44,116 bases of DNA from Frankia nepalensis. GTDB lineage: Bacteria > Actinomycetota > Actinomycetes > Frankiales > Frankiaceae. The first letter of the stretch is position 1. Each line of letters opens with the position of its first letter. Below are positions 16,346-25,900 of the stretch, one piece after another. The notes under the pieces were generated by a model that saw only the letters and a list, made by a program, of their open reading frames with translations, had not been told where the DNA came from and ran no database searches. Where the stretch lies: assembly GCF_016786325.1 (NCBI RefSeq), contig NZ_JADWYU010000148.1, positions 1-44,116 on the forward strand, written 5' to 3'. Both the position numbers and the translations under genes were made by a program.

Positions 16346-17464
16346 ATGCGAATCCTGTTCACTGCCTGCCCGTTCTTCGGCCACGTCAACACCGTGCTTC
16401 CGCTCGCGCTGGCGGCGCGGCGCGCCGGGCACGAGGTCGTCGTCGCCACCGGCGCCGACTTCGCCGAGCACGTCGCGCGTCGCGGCCTGACGGCGTGGCC
16501 GATCGGGCCCACGTCCGCCGAGGCGGGAACACCGCACTCACTGGCCCATTTCTGGCACACCGCCGCCCAGCGCTGCGTCGACCTGCTCCCCCTGGCCACT
16601 GCCTGGGGCCCGGATCTCCTTGTGTCCGAAGAGATGGAGCTCGCCGGGGCCATCGCTGCCGCCCGCGGCGAGACCCGCCACGTCATACATGGGCTGGGCA
16701 TCGCCGCGCTCGGCGACTGGGAGGCGCTCGCCGCGGACATCGACGAGCTCGGCCTGCGCTGGGACGTGCCCGACCTCGCCGACGCATACCGCGGCGCGGT
16801 CTACCTGTCCATCTGCCCGCCCACCCTGCAACTGCCGAGCAGGTCGGAGCGCATGGTGCAGCCGCTGCGCCCCGGTCTCGGCGAGCCCGCGCCGGGCGAG
16901 CGGCTACCCGAGGCACTCTTGGCGCTGCCGTACGAGCGCACCGTGCACCTCACCCTCGGCACGGTGTTCCACCAGCGCCGACCCGGCGCGCTGGACGCCG
17001 CCATCGCCGGGCTGCGCGAGCTGCCAGCGAATCTCGTCGTCACCGTCGGCCCCGACGTGGACCCCGACCGCTTCGGCCCGCAACCGCCGCACGTCCTGGT
17101 CGAGCGTTACCTCCCCCACGCGCTGCTGCTGCCCCGCTGCGACCTCGTCGTCTCCCAGGGCGGCGCCGGGATCCTGCTCGGCGCGCTAGCGCACGGCCTG
17201 CCCCAACTCGTGCTGCCCCAGGGCGCTGACCAATTCACCAACGGCGCCGCCGCACAGCGAGCTGGCGTCGGGCTCGTGCTCGACGGACCCGCGGCCACCG
17301 CGCCGGCGATCGCCGGCGCGGTGGGCCGGCTGCTCGGCGAACCGCGGTACGCGGCAGCGGCGCGCGCCGTGCAGAAGGAAATCGACACGATGCCAAGCGC
17401 GGACGACGTGCTCGCGTCGCTGATCGCGGACCCCGCGCCGAAGCCACCAGCGCGAGCCCGATGA
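16346..17464 (+). CDS. Glycosyltransferase, MGT/GT1 family
   Basis: The 372-residue protein starts at ATG 16346 with a weak GAGAAG site. The N-terminal Rossmann domain opens MRILFTACPFFGHVNTVLPLA, typical of macrolide/flavonol-type GT1 enzymes, with the His before the first long helix as the likely catalytic base. The C-terminal domain has LTLGTVFHQRR, VERYLPHALLLPRCDLVVS and QGGAGILLGALAHGLPQLVLPQGADQF (quoted in part), the nucleotide-sugar binding motif. Such enzymes add sugars to small molecules, often inactivating antibiotics or finishing natural products. No biosynthetic genes are adjacent. The divergent HxlR regulator suggests inducible expression, consistent with detoxification. Acceptor and donor are unknown. 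Confidence 0.9.
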   Translation: MRILFTACPFFGHVNTVLPLALAARRAGHEVVVATGADFAEHVARRGLTAWPIGPTSAEAGTPHSLAHFWHTAAQRCVDLLPLATAWGPDLLVSEEMELAGAIAAARGETRHVIHGLGIAALGDWEALAADIDELGLRWDVPDLADAYRGAVYLSICPPTLQLPSRSERMVQPLRPGLGEPAPGERLPEALLALPYERTVHLTLGTVFHQRRPGALDAAIAGLRELPANLVVTVGPDVDPDRFGPQPPHVLVERYLPHALLLPRCDLVVSQGGAGILLGALAHGLPQLVLPQGADQFTNGAAAQRAGVGLVLDGPAATAPAIAGAVGRLLGEPRYAAAARAVQKEIDTMPSADDVLASLIADPAPKPPARAR

Positions 17465-17572
17465 AGGGCGACAGGCACAGCCTGGCCAGCGTCAGGGTGT
17501 CGTTCGTGAGGAAGTCGCGAGCCTGCACGGCCTCGGGCCGGGATACGCAGGAAACGAGGCGAGCTTGGCCTA

Positions 17573-17595
17573 GCCTCGCGGCTTTCCCGCGAGGC
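17573..17595. terminator. Bidirectional hairpin between convergent genes
   Basis: A perfect 9-bp stem (GCCTCGCGG 17573-17581 with CCGCGAGGC 17587-17595) with a CTTTC loop lies between the convergent glycosyltransferase and methyltransferase genes. Nothing else is seen in 17465-17693. Confidence 0.7.
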
Positions 17596-17693
17596 CGGGC
17601 ACAGGGCTACGGCTGCTCGCACTTGGGCACGGCGAGCGGCGCGGCCGGGGCCTGGACGGCGCCGTCGCCGCCGCGCGGCAGGCACGGCCGGGG

Positions 17694-18506
17694 TCAGTCG
17701 GCGCGCTGTCCGAGACGCAGAACGCTCATATAGCGACGTGATGCGCGATTGCCCAGGCGCGTGCGGACGCGTTCGGCGATTGCGTCGAGCAGGGGCTCCC
17801 GGACGTCGCGATGGAGCCGTCGGTACGGCGACGTCGATCGGAGGAGGTCGGCGAAGCCGTTCCCGTCGAACCACTGAACTGTCGGGCACCAGCGCACGAT
17901 CGTCGGCCCGAACAGGGCACCGGGACCGGGAACCGTGCCCCAGCCCTCGCCGGTCGCGCGCACGTCGTCCTCGAAGGGTGGATGGCCCCAGTCGGGGTTG
18001 CCCGGGGAGAACCGTTCGTGCAGGTCAGCGGTCTCGGCGTACACCTCCGGCTCGCCGGGCCGGCGGACGACGACATGGCCAAGCAGCGCGATCCATCCTC
18101 CGCGACGTAGCAGGTCGTGGGCTCGCCGCCAGCCGATCGAGGGGTCGACCCAGTGCCATGCCGACGCCGCCACCAGGACGTCGAAGCGCCGCCCGCGGTC
18201 GTCCCATTCCTCGAACGTCGACGTCTCGATCGTGATGTCGCGGAAGGCCGCGAGCCGGCGACGAGCCAGCGCGGCCAGTTCCGTGCCGGGCTCGACGGCG
18301 GTCACCGCGCAGCCGAGCGCCGCCAGCGAACGTGTCGCCTGCCCCGTACCGCACCCCACCTCGAGCACCGACGACCGTTCGTCCAGGCCCGTGAGCGTGC
18401 CGAGGTCCGCGAACAACTCGTCGGGATAACCCGGCCGTGCCCGGTCGTACAGTTCCGCCACCTCGTTGAACACTGCCCCGAGGTAACCCCGATGGGCGCC
18501 AGCCAT
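17694..18506 (-). CDS. Class I SAM-dependent methyltransferase
   Basis: The 270-residue protein starts at ATG 18506 with AAAGGA eight bases upstream. The SAM-binding motif I is VLEVGCGTGQATRSL (about 47-61). It is followed by the acidic strand end AVTAVEPG, motif II-like FDVLVAASAWHWVD and motif III LLRRGGWIALLG. The N-terminal FNEVAELYDRARPGYPDEL is characteristic of a common actinobacterial small-molecule methyltransferase group. The C-terminal part varies with acceptor and gives no substrate. The preceding gene on the same strand (DNA-binding-like protein) ends 67 bases upstream of this start, so co-transcription is possible. Confidence 0.93.
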   Translation of the reverse strand: MAGAHRGYLGAVFNEVAELYDRARPGYPDELFADLGTLTGLDERSSVLEVGCGTGQATRSLAALGCAVTAVEPGTELAALARRRLAAFRDITIETSTFEEWDDRGRRFDVLVAASAWHWVDPSIGWRRAHDLLRRGGWIALLGHVVVRRPGEPEVYAETADLHERFSPGNPDWGHPPFEDDVRATGEGWGTVPGPGALFGPTIVRWCPTVQWFDGNGFADLLRSTSPYRRLHRDVREPLLDAIAERVRTRLGNRASRRYMSVLRLGQRAD

Positions 18507-18573
18507 CGCGTCATCCTTTCGGACTAACCGTCGTGACGAACTGTTGCGCAGCGCGCCTCAGGGACTCAGGGTC

Positions 18574-19629
18574 TCAGCCGTTCTTGCGGCGGCGGCGCTT
18601 TTCGCGCCCGACCAGGATGTCCAGGCCGGAGTCGTCGGCGGGCGGGTCGGATGCGGGGGCGCGGCGCGGGGATGCCGACGCCGAGCGGTCGCGGGCGAAG
18701 ACCGTCACCGGCGGCGAGGTGGCCAGCGCTGACGAAGGAGCTGGCGCCGGCGAAGGAACTGGCGCCGGGAAGGTGGCCAGCGCCGACGGGGAGGGCGGCG
18801 CGGCCGCGGGGCTGGCCGGCGCGCGGCCGCTGAGCGGGAAGGCGTCGGCCAGGGCCGACCTGGTCGAGCCGGGGCGGCGCCGCTGCCCGGCACGGTAGCT
18901 CTGGAGCCGGACGATCGGCGTGGTGGCCGGGTCGACGGGCTGGGAGGGGTCGGTGTCGGAACGAGGGGCGGGCTCCCGGCGACCCGCCCTCGGCGTGGAA
19001 CTCGCCGCGGACGCGCCGGCGGCCCGCCTGCCGATGCGCGGGCCGGAGCCGGTTTCGGCGGCCTCGGCCGCGGTGTCGCCCGCGCGGGGAACCGGGCTGA
19101 ACCAGTCGAAGGCCGAGCCGCGGCCGCGCAGCGCCGTGTTCTCCGCCTGCACGATCACGAGCAGCGCCGTGGCGAAGGCCGCACGGGTCCTGGCCTCCTC
19201 CAGCTGGCGTTCCAGCTCGGCGACGTGGGCCGGGTCGACCAGGGCCGCCGGGGCGGCCGTGGGTTCCGGAGAGGGGGTGCCGTCGGGGTTGACGGTCGTC
19301 CCGAACGCCTGCGTGTGCAACTCGCGCAGGTACGCGAGCTCGGCCGCCGGCGCCGGGTCGGCCGCGGTGAAGAGCAGGTTGACGTAGATCTCGACGACCC
19401 GCCATTCGATGGCCTTCTCGCCGCGGAACTGGCGGCTCAGGTCCCGCGTCCGGGAGCGCTTGATCTTTGCTGTTCCCTGGTCCGACCAGAACTGTCGGGA
19501 AACCATTTCGTAGCTGACCCTGTATGGATTGTTGAGCTCGTTCAGCCGGGTCAGGAGGATTTTCTGCGGTCCGTCCTCCAGATCTGGGCGCGGACCTTTG
19601 GGGCGGGCTCCCGCGAGGTTCACCCACAC
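18574..19629 (-). CDS. Putative XRE-like DNA-binding protein with coiled coil and disordered tail
   Basis: The frame is open to 19980, but credible protein begins near GTG 19629, giving 351 residues. Residues 20-80 resemble the HTH module of actinobacterial XRE-like proteins. LLTRLNELNNPYRVSYEMVS is followed by RSRTRDLSRQFRG and IEWRVVEIYVNLLF, which parallels the usual 'lr-lR...SyreLar...S.stl.r...G...P.w..v..fv.ac' layout. A stretch of AT-richer codons covers this part. A coiled coil follows (VAELERQLEEARTRAAFATALL, in part) and then about 170 residues of Pro/Ala/Ser-rich disorder. It ends in a basic KRRRRKN tail. The HTH assignment is by pattern only. No membrane segment or enzyme domain is seen. 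Confidence 0.6.
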   Translation of the reverse strand: MWVNLAGARPKGPRPDLEDGPQKILLTRLNELNNPYRVSYEMVSRQFWSDQGTAKIKRSRTRDLSRQFRGEKAIEWRVVEIYVNLLFTAADPAPAAELAYLRELHTQAFGTTVNPDGTPSPEPTAAPAALVDPAHVAELERQLEEARTRAAFATALLVIVQAENTALRGRGSAFDWFSPVPRAGDTAAEAAETGSGPRIGRRAAGASAASSTPRAGRREPAPRSDTDPSQPVDPATTPIVRLQSYRAGQRRRPGSTRSALADAFPLSGRAPASPAAAPPSPSALATFPAPVPSPAPAPSSALATSPPVTVFARDRSASASPRRAPASDPPADDSGLDILVGREKRRRRKNG

Positions 19630-20429
19630 ACCGTCCGGGCAGGCACCGGGAAGCTTGCGGAAGGATGGGCTAGCGGCACTGCGCAGATCCTTTCTTCGGT
19701 CCCCTGGCGTGCGCCCCGCGGGCGCGTCGGGCAGGGGGGTGGGCCTACCAGCGGATTCCCCGGCGGCCCGCCCGGGTAGCCGCGAATGAAACTGCCGCGC
19801 CGCCATGGACGTGGGGATGCCGGGCATCCGGCCGCCGGCTTCGTCGCGCCGGCAACGATCAAAGACCGTGGTGGTACCGCTCGGTGTACCCGGACCGTCC
19901 GGTCCAGGTCGGGTCGGTCCACCCCGGCCGATGTGGGCCGGGTCTCGCAAGCCCATAGCTCCGCGCACGCTCCTCGTCATCCTTCCGCTTTACCGACCTG
20001 CCTGGCGCCGCCGCGAACGACCGCGGAAAGCCACATCGCCAGGAAACTCGGCGGCCTGATGCGCAGCAAGGTCGCACGACAGGGAATTTGGGACAATATT
20101 TTGGCGACCTCCGCGCAGGCTCCCCGGGGTCGCGGTCGCAAGGAGCCGTCGCAACAAGCTCCAATATCAAACCGTTTGGCGGAATTCGGTCGTCGCGGGT
20201 CGAAATGGTTTCTCGAATCCGACTTCAGGAGACGCGGGTGTGGCGGCCCGCGGCGGGGAGCCACCCGTGCGGCCCCGGCGGCGCGCAATGGGACGCCGGA
20301 GGGGCACGCATGATCGCGCGCATGAGGTGCATGGGATGCGTGGAGGCGCAAAGGGGCGCGCACCGCGCGATCGCGCGGGTTCGCCAGCTGCCGGCGGGCC
20401 GTCGGCCGGAACCCGCGCGACGCGGCGGC

Positions 20430-20479
20430 CGTGGCACCTTGGACGCCGCGGCACCTTGGACGCCGCGGCACCTGGACAG
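20430..20479. repeat. 17-bp tandem repeat, three copies
   Basis: The unit CGYGGCACCTTGGACGC occurs at 20430-20446 and 20447-20463. A third, slightly shorter copy occupies 20464-20479. It lies in an intergenic region. Confidence 0.85.
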
Positions 20480-20502
20480 AGCCTGCTCACCGTGGCCCGC
20501 CC

Positions 20503-20529
20503 GGTCACCGGTGACGGTGACCGGTGACC
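20503..20529. repeat. Compound palindrome built on GGTGACC
   Basis: GGTCACCG at the left and CGGTGACC at the right form an 8-bp inverted repeat with an 11-base interior. The left part also contains the perfect 12-bp palindrome GTCACCGGTGAC. It could be an operator or a hairpin; no gene starts nearby. Confidence 0.7.
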
Positions 20530-20982
20530 CCGCCCTAGATGCCCGTCGGACGCGGCGGCCCGCTTCTCCAACGACCCGTGCCGCCTGTCTCATCCATCTG
20601 TCTCATCTCGCTCCGCTACCTGGGTCGCGGGCCCTGTCCCGACTCGGTCGTGGATTCGTGCTGGTCACGGGGCGGTCGGCGTGATCACGCCGGAGGTGCG
20701 CGCCAACCGAAGTTTCGCCAGTCTCGTTCCAGAGGTGTCGGGGTGGGCCGGTGACCTGGCCGGTCACGAGAGACGCGGAGAAGCTGGCCAGCGTTGACCA
20801 GCACGGCGCGGACGAGCGCGCGACGACGGGATGCGTCCGGCCCTCCCACTCGACCGAAGACGCGGAGTGTGCGGGCTGACCGCCCTCGCGGGTCCGCGGG
20901 CGCGAAGGACGCCAGCCCGATCAGGCCAGCAGGCAGCCGGGGCCACTTGCCCGGCGAGGCTATGCCCCCGGCGGGCGACCCC

Positions 20983-22275
20983 TCAGGGCTGCTGGATCAG
21001 GGTGTTCATCCGTTCGGGACTGATCTCGACGCCGCATTCGGCCTGGGGGTTCGCCTCGAACGCGTCACCGCCCTGGCTGACCCGGATGACGCCGTAGCAG
21101 ACCGAGACGTTCTTGTAGTTCGTCGACAGGCTGATGCTGTCCTCCGGGGTCATTCCCGCGCTGTCGTAGTCCTTCACGGCGCGCAGGCCGGAGATGAACG
21201 ACTCCCTGGTCGGGCATTGCCCGGCCTCCTCGAGGCCGCGGATGAACAGGTCGGCCGCGAGCCAGCCGTCGACCGCGCTGTCCTGCGTCGGCGGCTGGGT
21301 CTCCGGGGAGTAGAGGTTCATAGCCTGCCTGAACTTCTGCTGCCCCGGGGTGTTGACCTCGAAGGGCTTGATGGTGGTGAAGATCGAGACGCCGGCCAGC
21401 GACTGGCCGTACTTCGTCAGGTTGCTGCTGTCGTAACCCAGGGGCATCAGCACGACCTTGAGCTTGCCGCCCAGGGCCAGGCCGACCTTGCGAAGCTCCG
21501 GCAGCAGGTTGGCGGCCACCTCCGGGAGCAGGATGCCGCCGAGCGTGTCGATGTTCGCCGCCTTGATCTGCTGCGCGAGTATCCGGTAGTTGGTGACCGC
21601 GCTGGTGGTATGGAATTCCTGGACGACCTCGACGTCGCGTGCCTTCAGGCTCGCGGCGAACTGCTGCGTGAAGTCCTCGCTGGTGGCGCTCCCGTCGATC
21701 GCGAAGACGGCCGCGCGGCTTCCGCCCTGCGCGCGGATGTACTTGCCCCAGGCCGTGCTGGAGCCGTTGCCCAGGTAGAACCACGAGAACATGTTGTTCT
21801 TGCCCTGCCAGCCGGGGTTGCTGGCCAGGCCGGTGACCGGGATGTTGCGCTCCTGCAGCAGTTCGACCGAGTCCTTACCGCCGCCGGACCCGTAGATGAA
21901 TCCGAAGATGTTCTCCTGGTCGATGAGCTCCTGGACCATGGTCACGTTGAGTTTCGGGTCGGCCTGGTCGTCTCGCCAGGCATAGGTGATCTTGCGTCCG
22001 AAGACGCCGTCCTCTTCGTCGTTGACGACGTGGAGACGGGCGTCGACGCCGGCCCGGAAGGCGGTCATGGTGCTCGCGGACGGGCCGCTGTCGCTCCAGG
22101 TCATGCCGAGCTTGACCTCGGTGGGCGTGATGCCCGGCGTGGTGGTCCCACAGGGCGTGCCGTCGGCCGAGTCCTCGCTCAGGCCGCCGCACGCGACCAG
22201 GCCGACCGCCAGGGTGCTGGCGCTGACCGTCAACGCGGCGGCCCTGAATGCTCGCCGACGAGATGGTGGCGACAT
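20983..22275 (-). CDS. ABC-type solute-binding lipoprotein (branched-chain amino acid type)
   Basis: I start at ATG 22275 because GAGGAG lies about ten bases upstream; the frame is open to 22314. The 430-residue product has a basic N-region (SRRRAFR), a hydrophobic core and a lipobox LVAC with the lipidated Cys29, so it is anchored on the outer face of the membrane. The mature part matches the Peripla_BP_6/LivJ fold: VKLGMTWSDSGPSAST, DDQADPKLNVTMVQELID, VFGFIYGSGGG-like IFGFIYGSGGGKD, and TTIKPFEVNTPGQQKF near the hinge. These proteins bind amino acids, amides, aromatic acids or other small polar ligands for an ABC importer. No permease or ATPase gene of that type is adjacent, so it is an orphan that either borrows a distant transporter or acts as a sensor. 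Confidence 0.9.
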   Translation of the reverse strand: MSPPSRRRAFRAAALTVSASTLAVGLVACGGLSEDSADGTPCGTTTPGITPTEVKLGMTWSDSGPSASTMTAFRAGVDARLHVVNDEEDGVFGRKITYAWRDDQADPKLNVTMVQELIDQENIFGFIYGSGGGKDSVELLQERNIPVTGLASNPGWQGKNNMFSWFYLGNGSSTAWGKYIRAQGGSRAAVFAIDGSATSEDFTQQFAASLKARDVEVVQEFHTTSAVTNYRILAQQIKAANIDTLGGILLPEVAANLLPELRKVGLALGGKLKVVLMPLGYDSSNLTKYGQSLAGVSIFTTIKPFEVNTPGQQKFRQAMNLYSPETQPPTQDSAVDGWLAADLFIRGLEEAGQCPTRESFISGLRAVKDYDSAGMTPEDSISLSTNYKNVSVCYGVIRVSQGGDAFEANPQAECGVEISPERMNTLIQQP

Positions 22276-22953
22276 TGCGAGCGGGCTCCTCTGAGCGAAA
22301 ACGGCGGCGGTCACCCGGCTTTGTGAACCTCGCGCCCGCCGCCTCGGAGGACCCAGTGCAAAATGTGTCCCACGTCACGGTCGGCCGGCGTGGCGCAGTC
22401 TGCCGCGGCTCGGGTTCTACCTATTTGGCGTCGATTTCAATGGCGATGCTAGCGACCACCCGCCTGGCAACGGAAAGATGCGCCCGGCGAACTCCCGGTA
22501 AACATTTGGGTGATTGTAGATCTTGTGGCGCGCGGTCTGCCCCTTCGGGCGCGCCCGTGCTGTCGGGCAGGTCACGTCCACTGGAAGTCAAAGTCCGGGC
22601 TGGCCTGGATACGCGGTCGGATGACGGCTCGCTGGTGCCCGCGTCCGTTGCCTCGGTCTCCGGGTTCACCCGGTGCCGCCCGAGAATGACGGAGGACTTC
22701 CGTCGTGTCCCGCCGCGGGCCCCGCGCGCGACGAGCGGGCCCGCGGCCGTGGCGCGAGGGTCGAGGCCGGATATCCCGTGGGCCAGGCCCCTCGGGCCGC
22801 CGCGCCCTCGTGGGATCGCGTCGAAATCGTCGGATCGGTCGGGCCGTGCCCGATCGAACGAGGGCGGATGATTTCAGCCTGGTTTCGTTTCCAGTGACCG
22901 CGTCGTGTCGGGTGACTCGCGCCCGCGGGCGGCCGGCCGCGGCGACTTCGAGG
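22276..22953. other. Gap of about 680 bases upstream of the lipoprotein gene
   Basis: No supported gene. On the minus strand a TTGAAA (22435-22440) and a TAGAAC (22414-22419) are separated by 15 bases and could be a weak promoter for the lipoprotein gene. A TACAAT hexamer lies at 22513-22518 without a good -35. Both are in locally AT-rich patches. Confidence 0.4.
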
Positions 22954-25900
22954 TCAGCGCCGCCGGCGGCCGCGGGTGCTGGAGTGGGCGCGGGCGCGCC
23001 GGGCGCTGTGGGCGCTCTGGGGGTCGAGGCGGCGCAGCAGCCGGGCGGCGACGATCGCGCACACGAGGCCGATGACGGCGATGACGGCGAGGTCGGTGAG
23101 ATAGGTCGTCGTCGTGTGTTTCCACAGCGGGTCGACCGGAATTCCCGGGGCGAACCGCTCGTCGCCGATCCGCTGGACCGTGATGAGGTCGATCACCGAG
23201 GCCGTCGCGCCATATCCCCAGCGGGCTGGGAAGAGCCAGGAGAGCTGTTCCAGGCCGACCTTCCCCATCAGCGGCATCATCGCGCCCATGAATACCAGTT
23301 GCGCCATCGCGAGCACGACCAGCGGTGGCAGGGTCTTGTCGGCGTTGTCGACCAGCGCGGACACCACCAGACCCATCATCGCCGAGGCGATCGCGGTCGC
23401 CGCCACCGCGATCATGACTTCCAGCAGGGGCATGCCGAGGAGGACGCCGTCTCCCGAGATCCGCACGCCCGCCAGGCCGACCAGGGTGAGCACGACGCTC
23501 TGCGCCGTAGTGATCATTCCGAGTACCGCGACCTTGGACCCGACGTAGGCCGCGGTGGACAGGCCGATGCCGCGTTCTCGGCGATAGATCTCGCGTTCCT
23601 TGACGAGTTCCCGGATCGAGTTCGACATTCCCATGAAGCAGGCCATGAGGATGAGGATCAGCAGAATATTGGGCGCGGCGGTGTTCGATTCGTCGGGGGC
23701 GGGCGACACGGCCAGGCCATAGGCCGACGGTAACGTCCGAGGTATCAGGCCGAGCACGATCGGATACGCGATCAGTAGCCGTAGGTAGGACGGGTCCGAG
23801 GCGATCACCCGCACATATCGGCGGCTCAGCGTCAGCGCCTGCGAGAGCACCGACTGTTGGCGGATGTTCTCCAACGGCGCCGGCCGCGGCTTGGGCACGC
23901 TCGCCGAGCCGCGGATGAAGTACTTCGAGTTCCGGTACCGGTGGGCGAGCTTGACCGCGCTCTTCGGGTTCTTGAGTAGCTGGAAGGCGTCCGACCAACT
24001 GTCGCGGCCGAAGAACTCGAGAGCGTGCTCGGGGGGACCGAAGTAGGCGACATGGCCGCCCTTGGCGAGCACGAGCAGGTAGTCGCACAGCTCGAGGTTG
24101 GCGACGCTGTGCGTGACGACGACGACGGTCCGGCCGCCGTCGGCGAGCCGGCGCAGCGACCCCATGACCTCCTTGTCGAGGCCAGGGTCCAGGCCCGACG
24201 TGGGTTCGTCGAGGTAGAGCAGGGTCGGCTGGGTCAGCAGCTCCAACGCGACACTGGTCCGCTTGCGCTGCCCGCCGGAGAGCTTCGAGACCTTCAGCCC
24301 GGGCAGGTCGACGCCCCTGGGCGCCTCGCCGTCGAGACCGTCGAGACCGCTCAGGCCGTCGAGACCCTCCTCCAGGCCGTGGAGACCGACGAAATCGTCG
24401 GGGCCGTCTAGGTCGCCGCCGACGAAGCCCTCGGCGTCGCCCGGACGACGCCGACGACCGGCGGTCCCGGAATCCCGGCCGGAGTGCCGAGCCGGCGCCT
24501 CCCCCGGCTGGTCGGCGCCATCCGGCTGGTCGTTCCCGTCTGGCTGGTTGGTGAGGCCCAGTTCGACGAGGACCTCGTCGATGCGCCTGGCGCGTTCCTC
24601 CCGGGTGGTCTCGGCGGGGAAGCGCAGCTGAGCGCCGTACTCGAGGGCCTGGCGGACGGTGAGCGCGGTGTGCAGGATGTCGTCCTGCGGGACGTAGCCG
24701 ATCCGGCGGCGCAGCTCGTCGTACTCGGCGTAGAGGTCGCGGCCGGAATAGCGGACGGATCCGATCGTGGCCGGGGAAAAGCCGGTCAGCGCGCCCAGCA
24801 GCGTCGACTTCCCGGCGCCGCTGGGGCCGATCACGCCCAGCAAAGCCCGTCCGGGCAGGCGGAACGTGACGTCGTGCAGCAACCGGGTCTCGCCGACGTC
24901 GACGCACAGCCCGTCCACCTGGAAGGTGACGTCGCCACGGTCGAGGTACTCGACCAGGCGGGTCGGCGCCGCGTCCTGGGCCGCGGCGGCGCCGGTGTGG
25001 AAGACGTGGTGCCCGATCGAGAAGAAGTCACCGGCCCGCAGCCGTGCCCGGTCGACCCGGTGCCCGTTGACGTACGTGCCGTTCGCCGAGTCGAGGTCGA
25101 CGATCTCGACACCGTCGGCGTCGACGAACAGCGCCGCGTGCTCCCGCGACGTCAGCAGGTCCCCGACGACGATGTCGCTCGACAGCGCCCGCCCGATCAC
25201 GGTCCGGCCGGGCCGCAGCGTGTGGACCCGGCCAAGGCCCGCGCCGCCGTCCGGCGGGTCGCCCTCGGCCGGGGGCATCCGAGGCCCCGACCCGGAGCGC
25301 GCCTTCCTGGGCAGCAGTGTCGGACGCTCGTGATGACGCTTGACCGTGAGGGGGACGGCGGCGCGCGGCTGTGCCGGTTCGCTCCGCCTGCCCGCGCGGC
25401 GCGTGGAGGAAGCGCCGACCGGTTCGTCGCCGTGTCTCTCGTCCGGCGTCGCGACGGGTTCGTCCGCGCGGCGGGCGGCGGGGCGCGGAGCCTGGGCGGG
25501 CCGTGGAGCCGGACCGGGCTGTGGGGCCGGGGCGAGTCGTGGGGTCGGGTACGCCGTGCGCGGCGCGGACCTCACCGGGGGCGGCGACGCGGTCCGGTCC
25601 TCGACGGGCCACTCGGAGGGGGCCGCCGCCCCGCCGGCGACGGGTCGCCGGGCGGGCGGCGAGACCGATGGCAGGCCCGGTGGCCTGGCCGGGTCGGCGA
25701 CCGGCGGTGCCACCGGGTCGGCCACCGGGTCGGCGAAGCCGCCCCGCGACCGCCCGGCGCTCTCCGGTACCAGGCCGCCGAGATCCGACCGGTCGATGAC
25801 GAGGGTTCCCTGCGGGTCCCAGGGGTTGGCGGCCGTCGGCCCAGACGGCCGCGGGTCCCCCGGCTCGGCGGGGGACGCCTCGGGCTGTGGCCGCCAGGAC

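Larger units (their letters stand above)
19630..20982. other. Gap of about 1.35 kb without a supported gene
   Basis: Part of this (19630-19980) is an open extension of the DNA-binding-like frame that I doubt is translated. A clearly AT-richer patch at 20060-20200 probably contains the leftward promoter. The rest carries short repeats and palindromes. Open frames on both strands overlap and show no domain. Confidence 0.45.
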
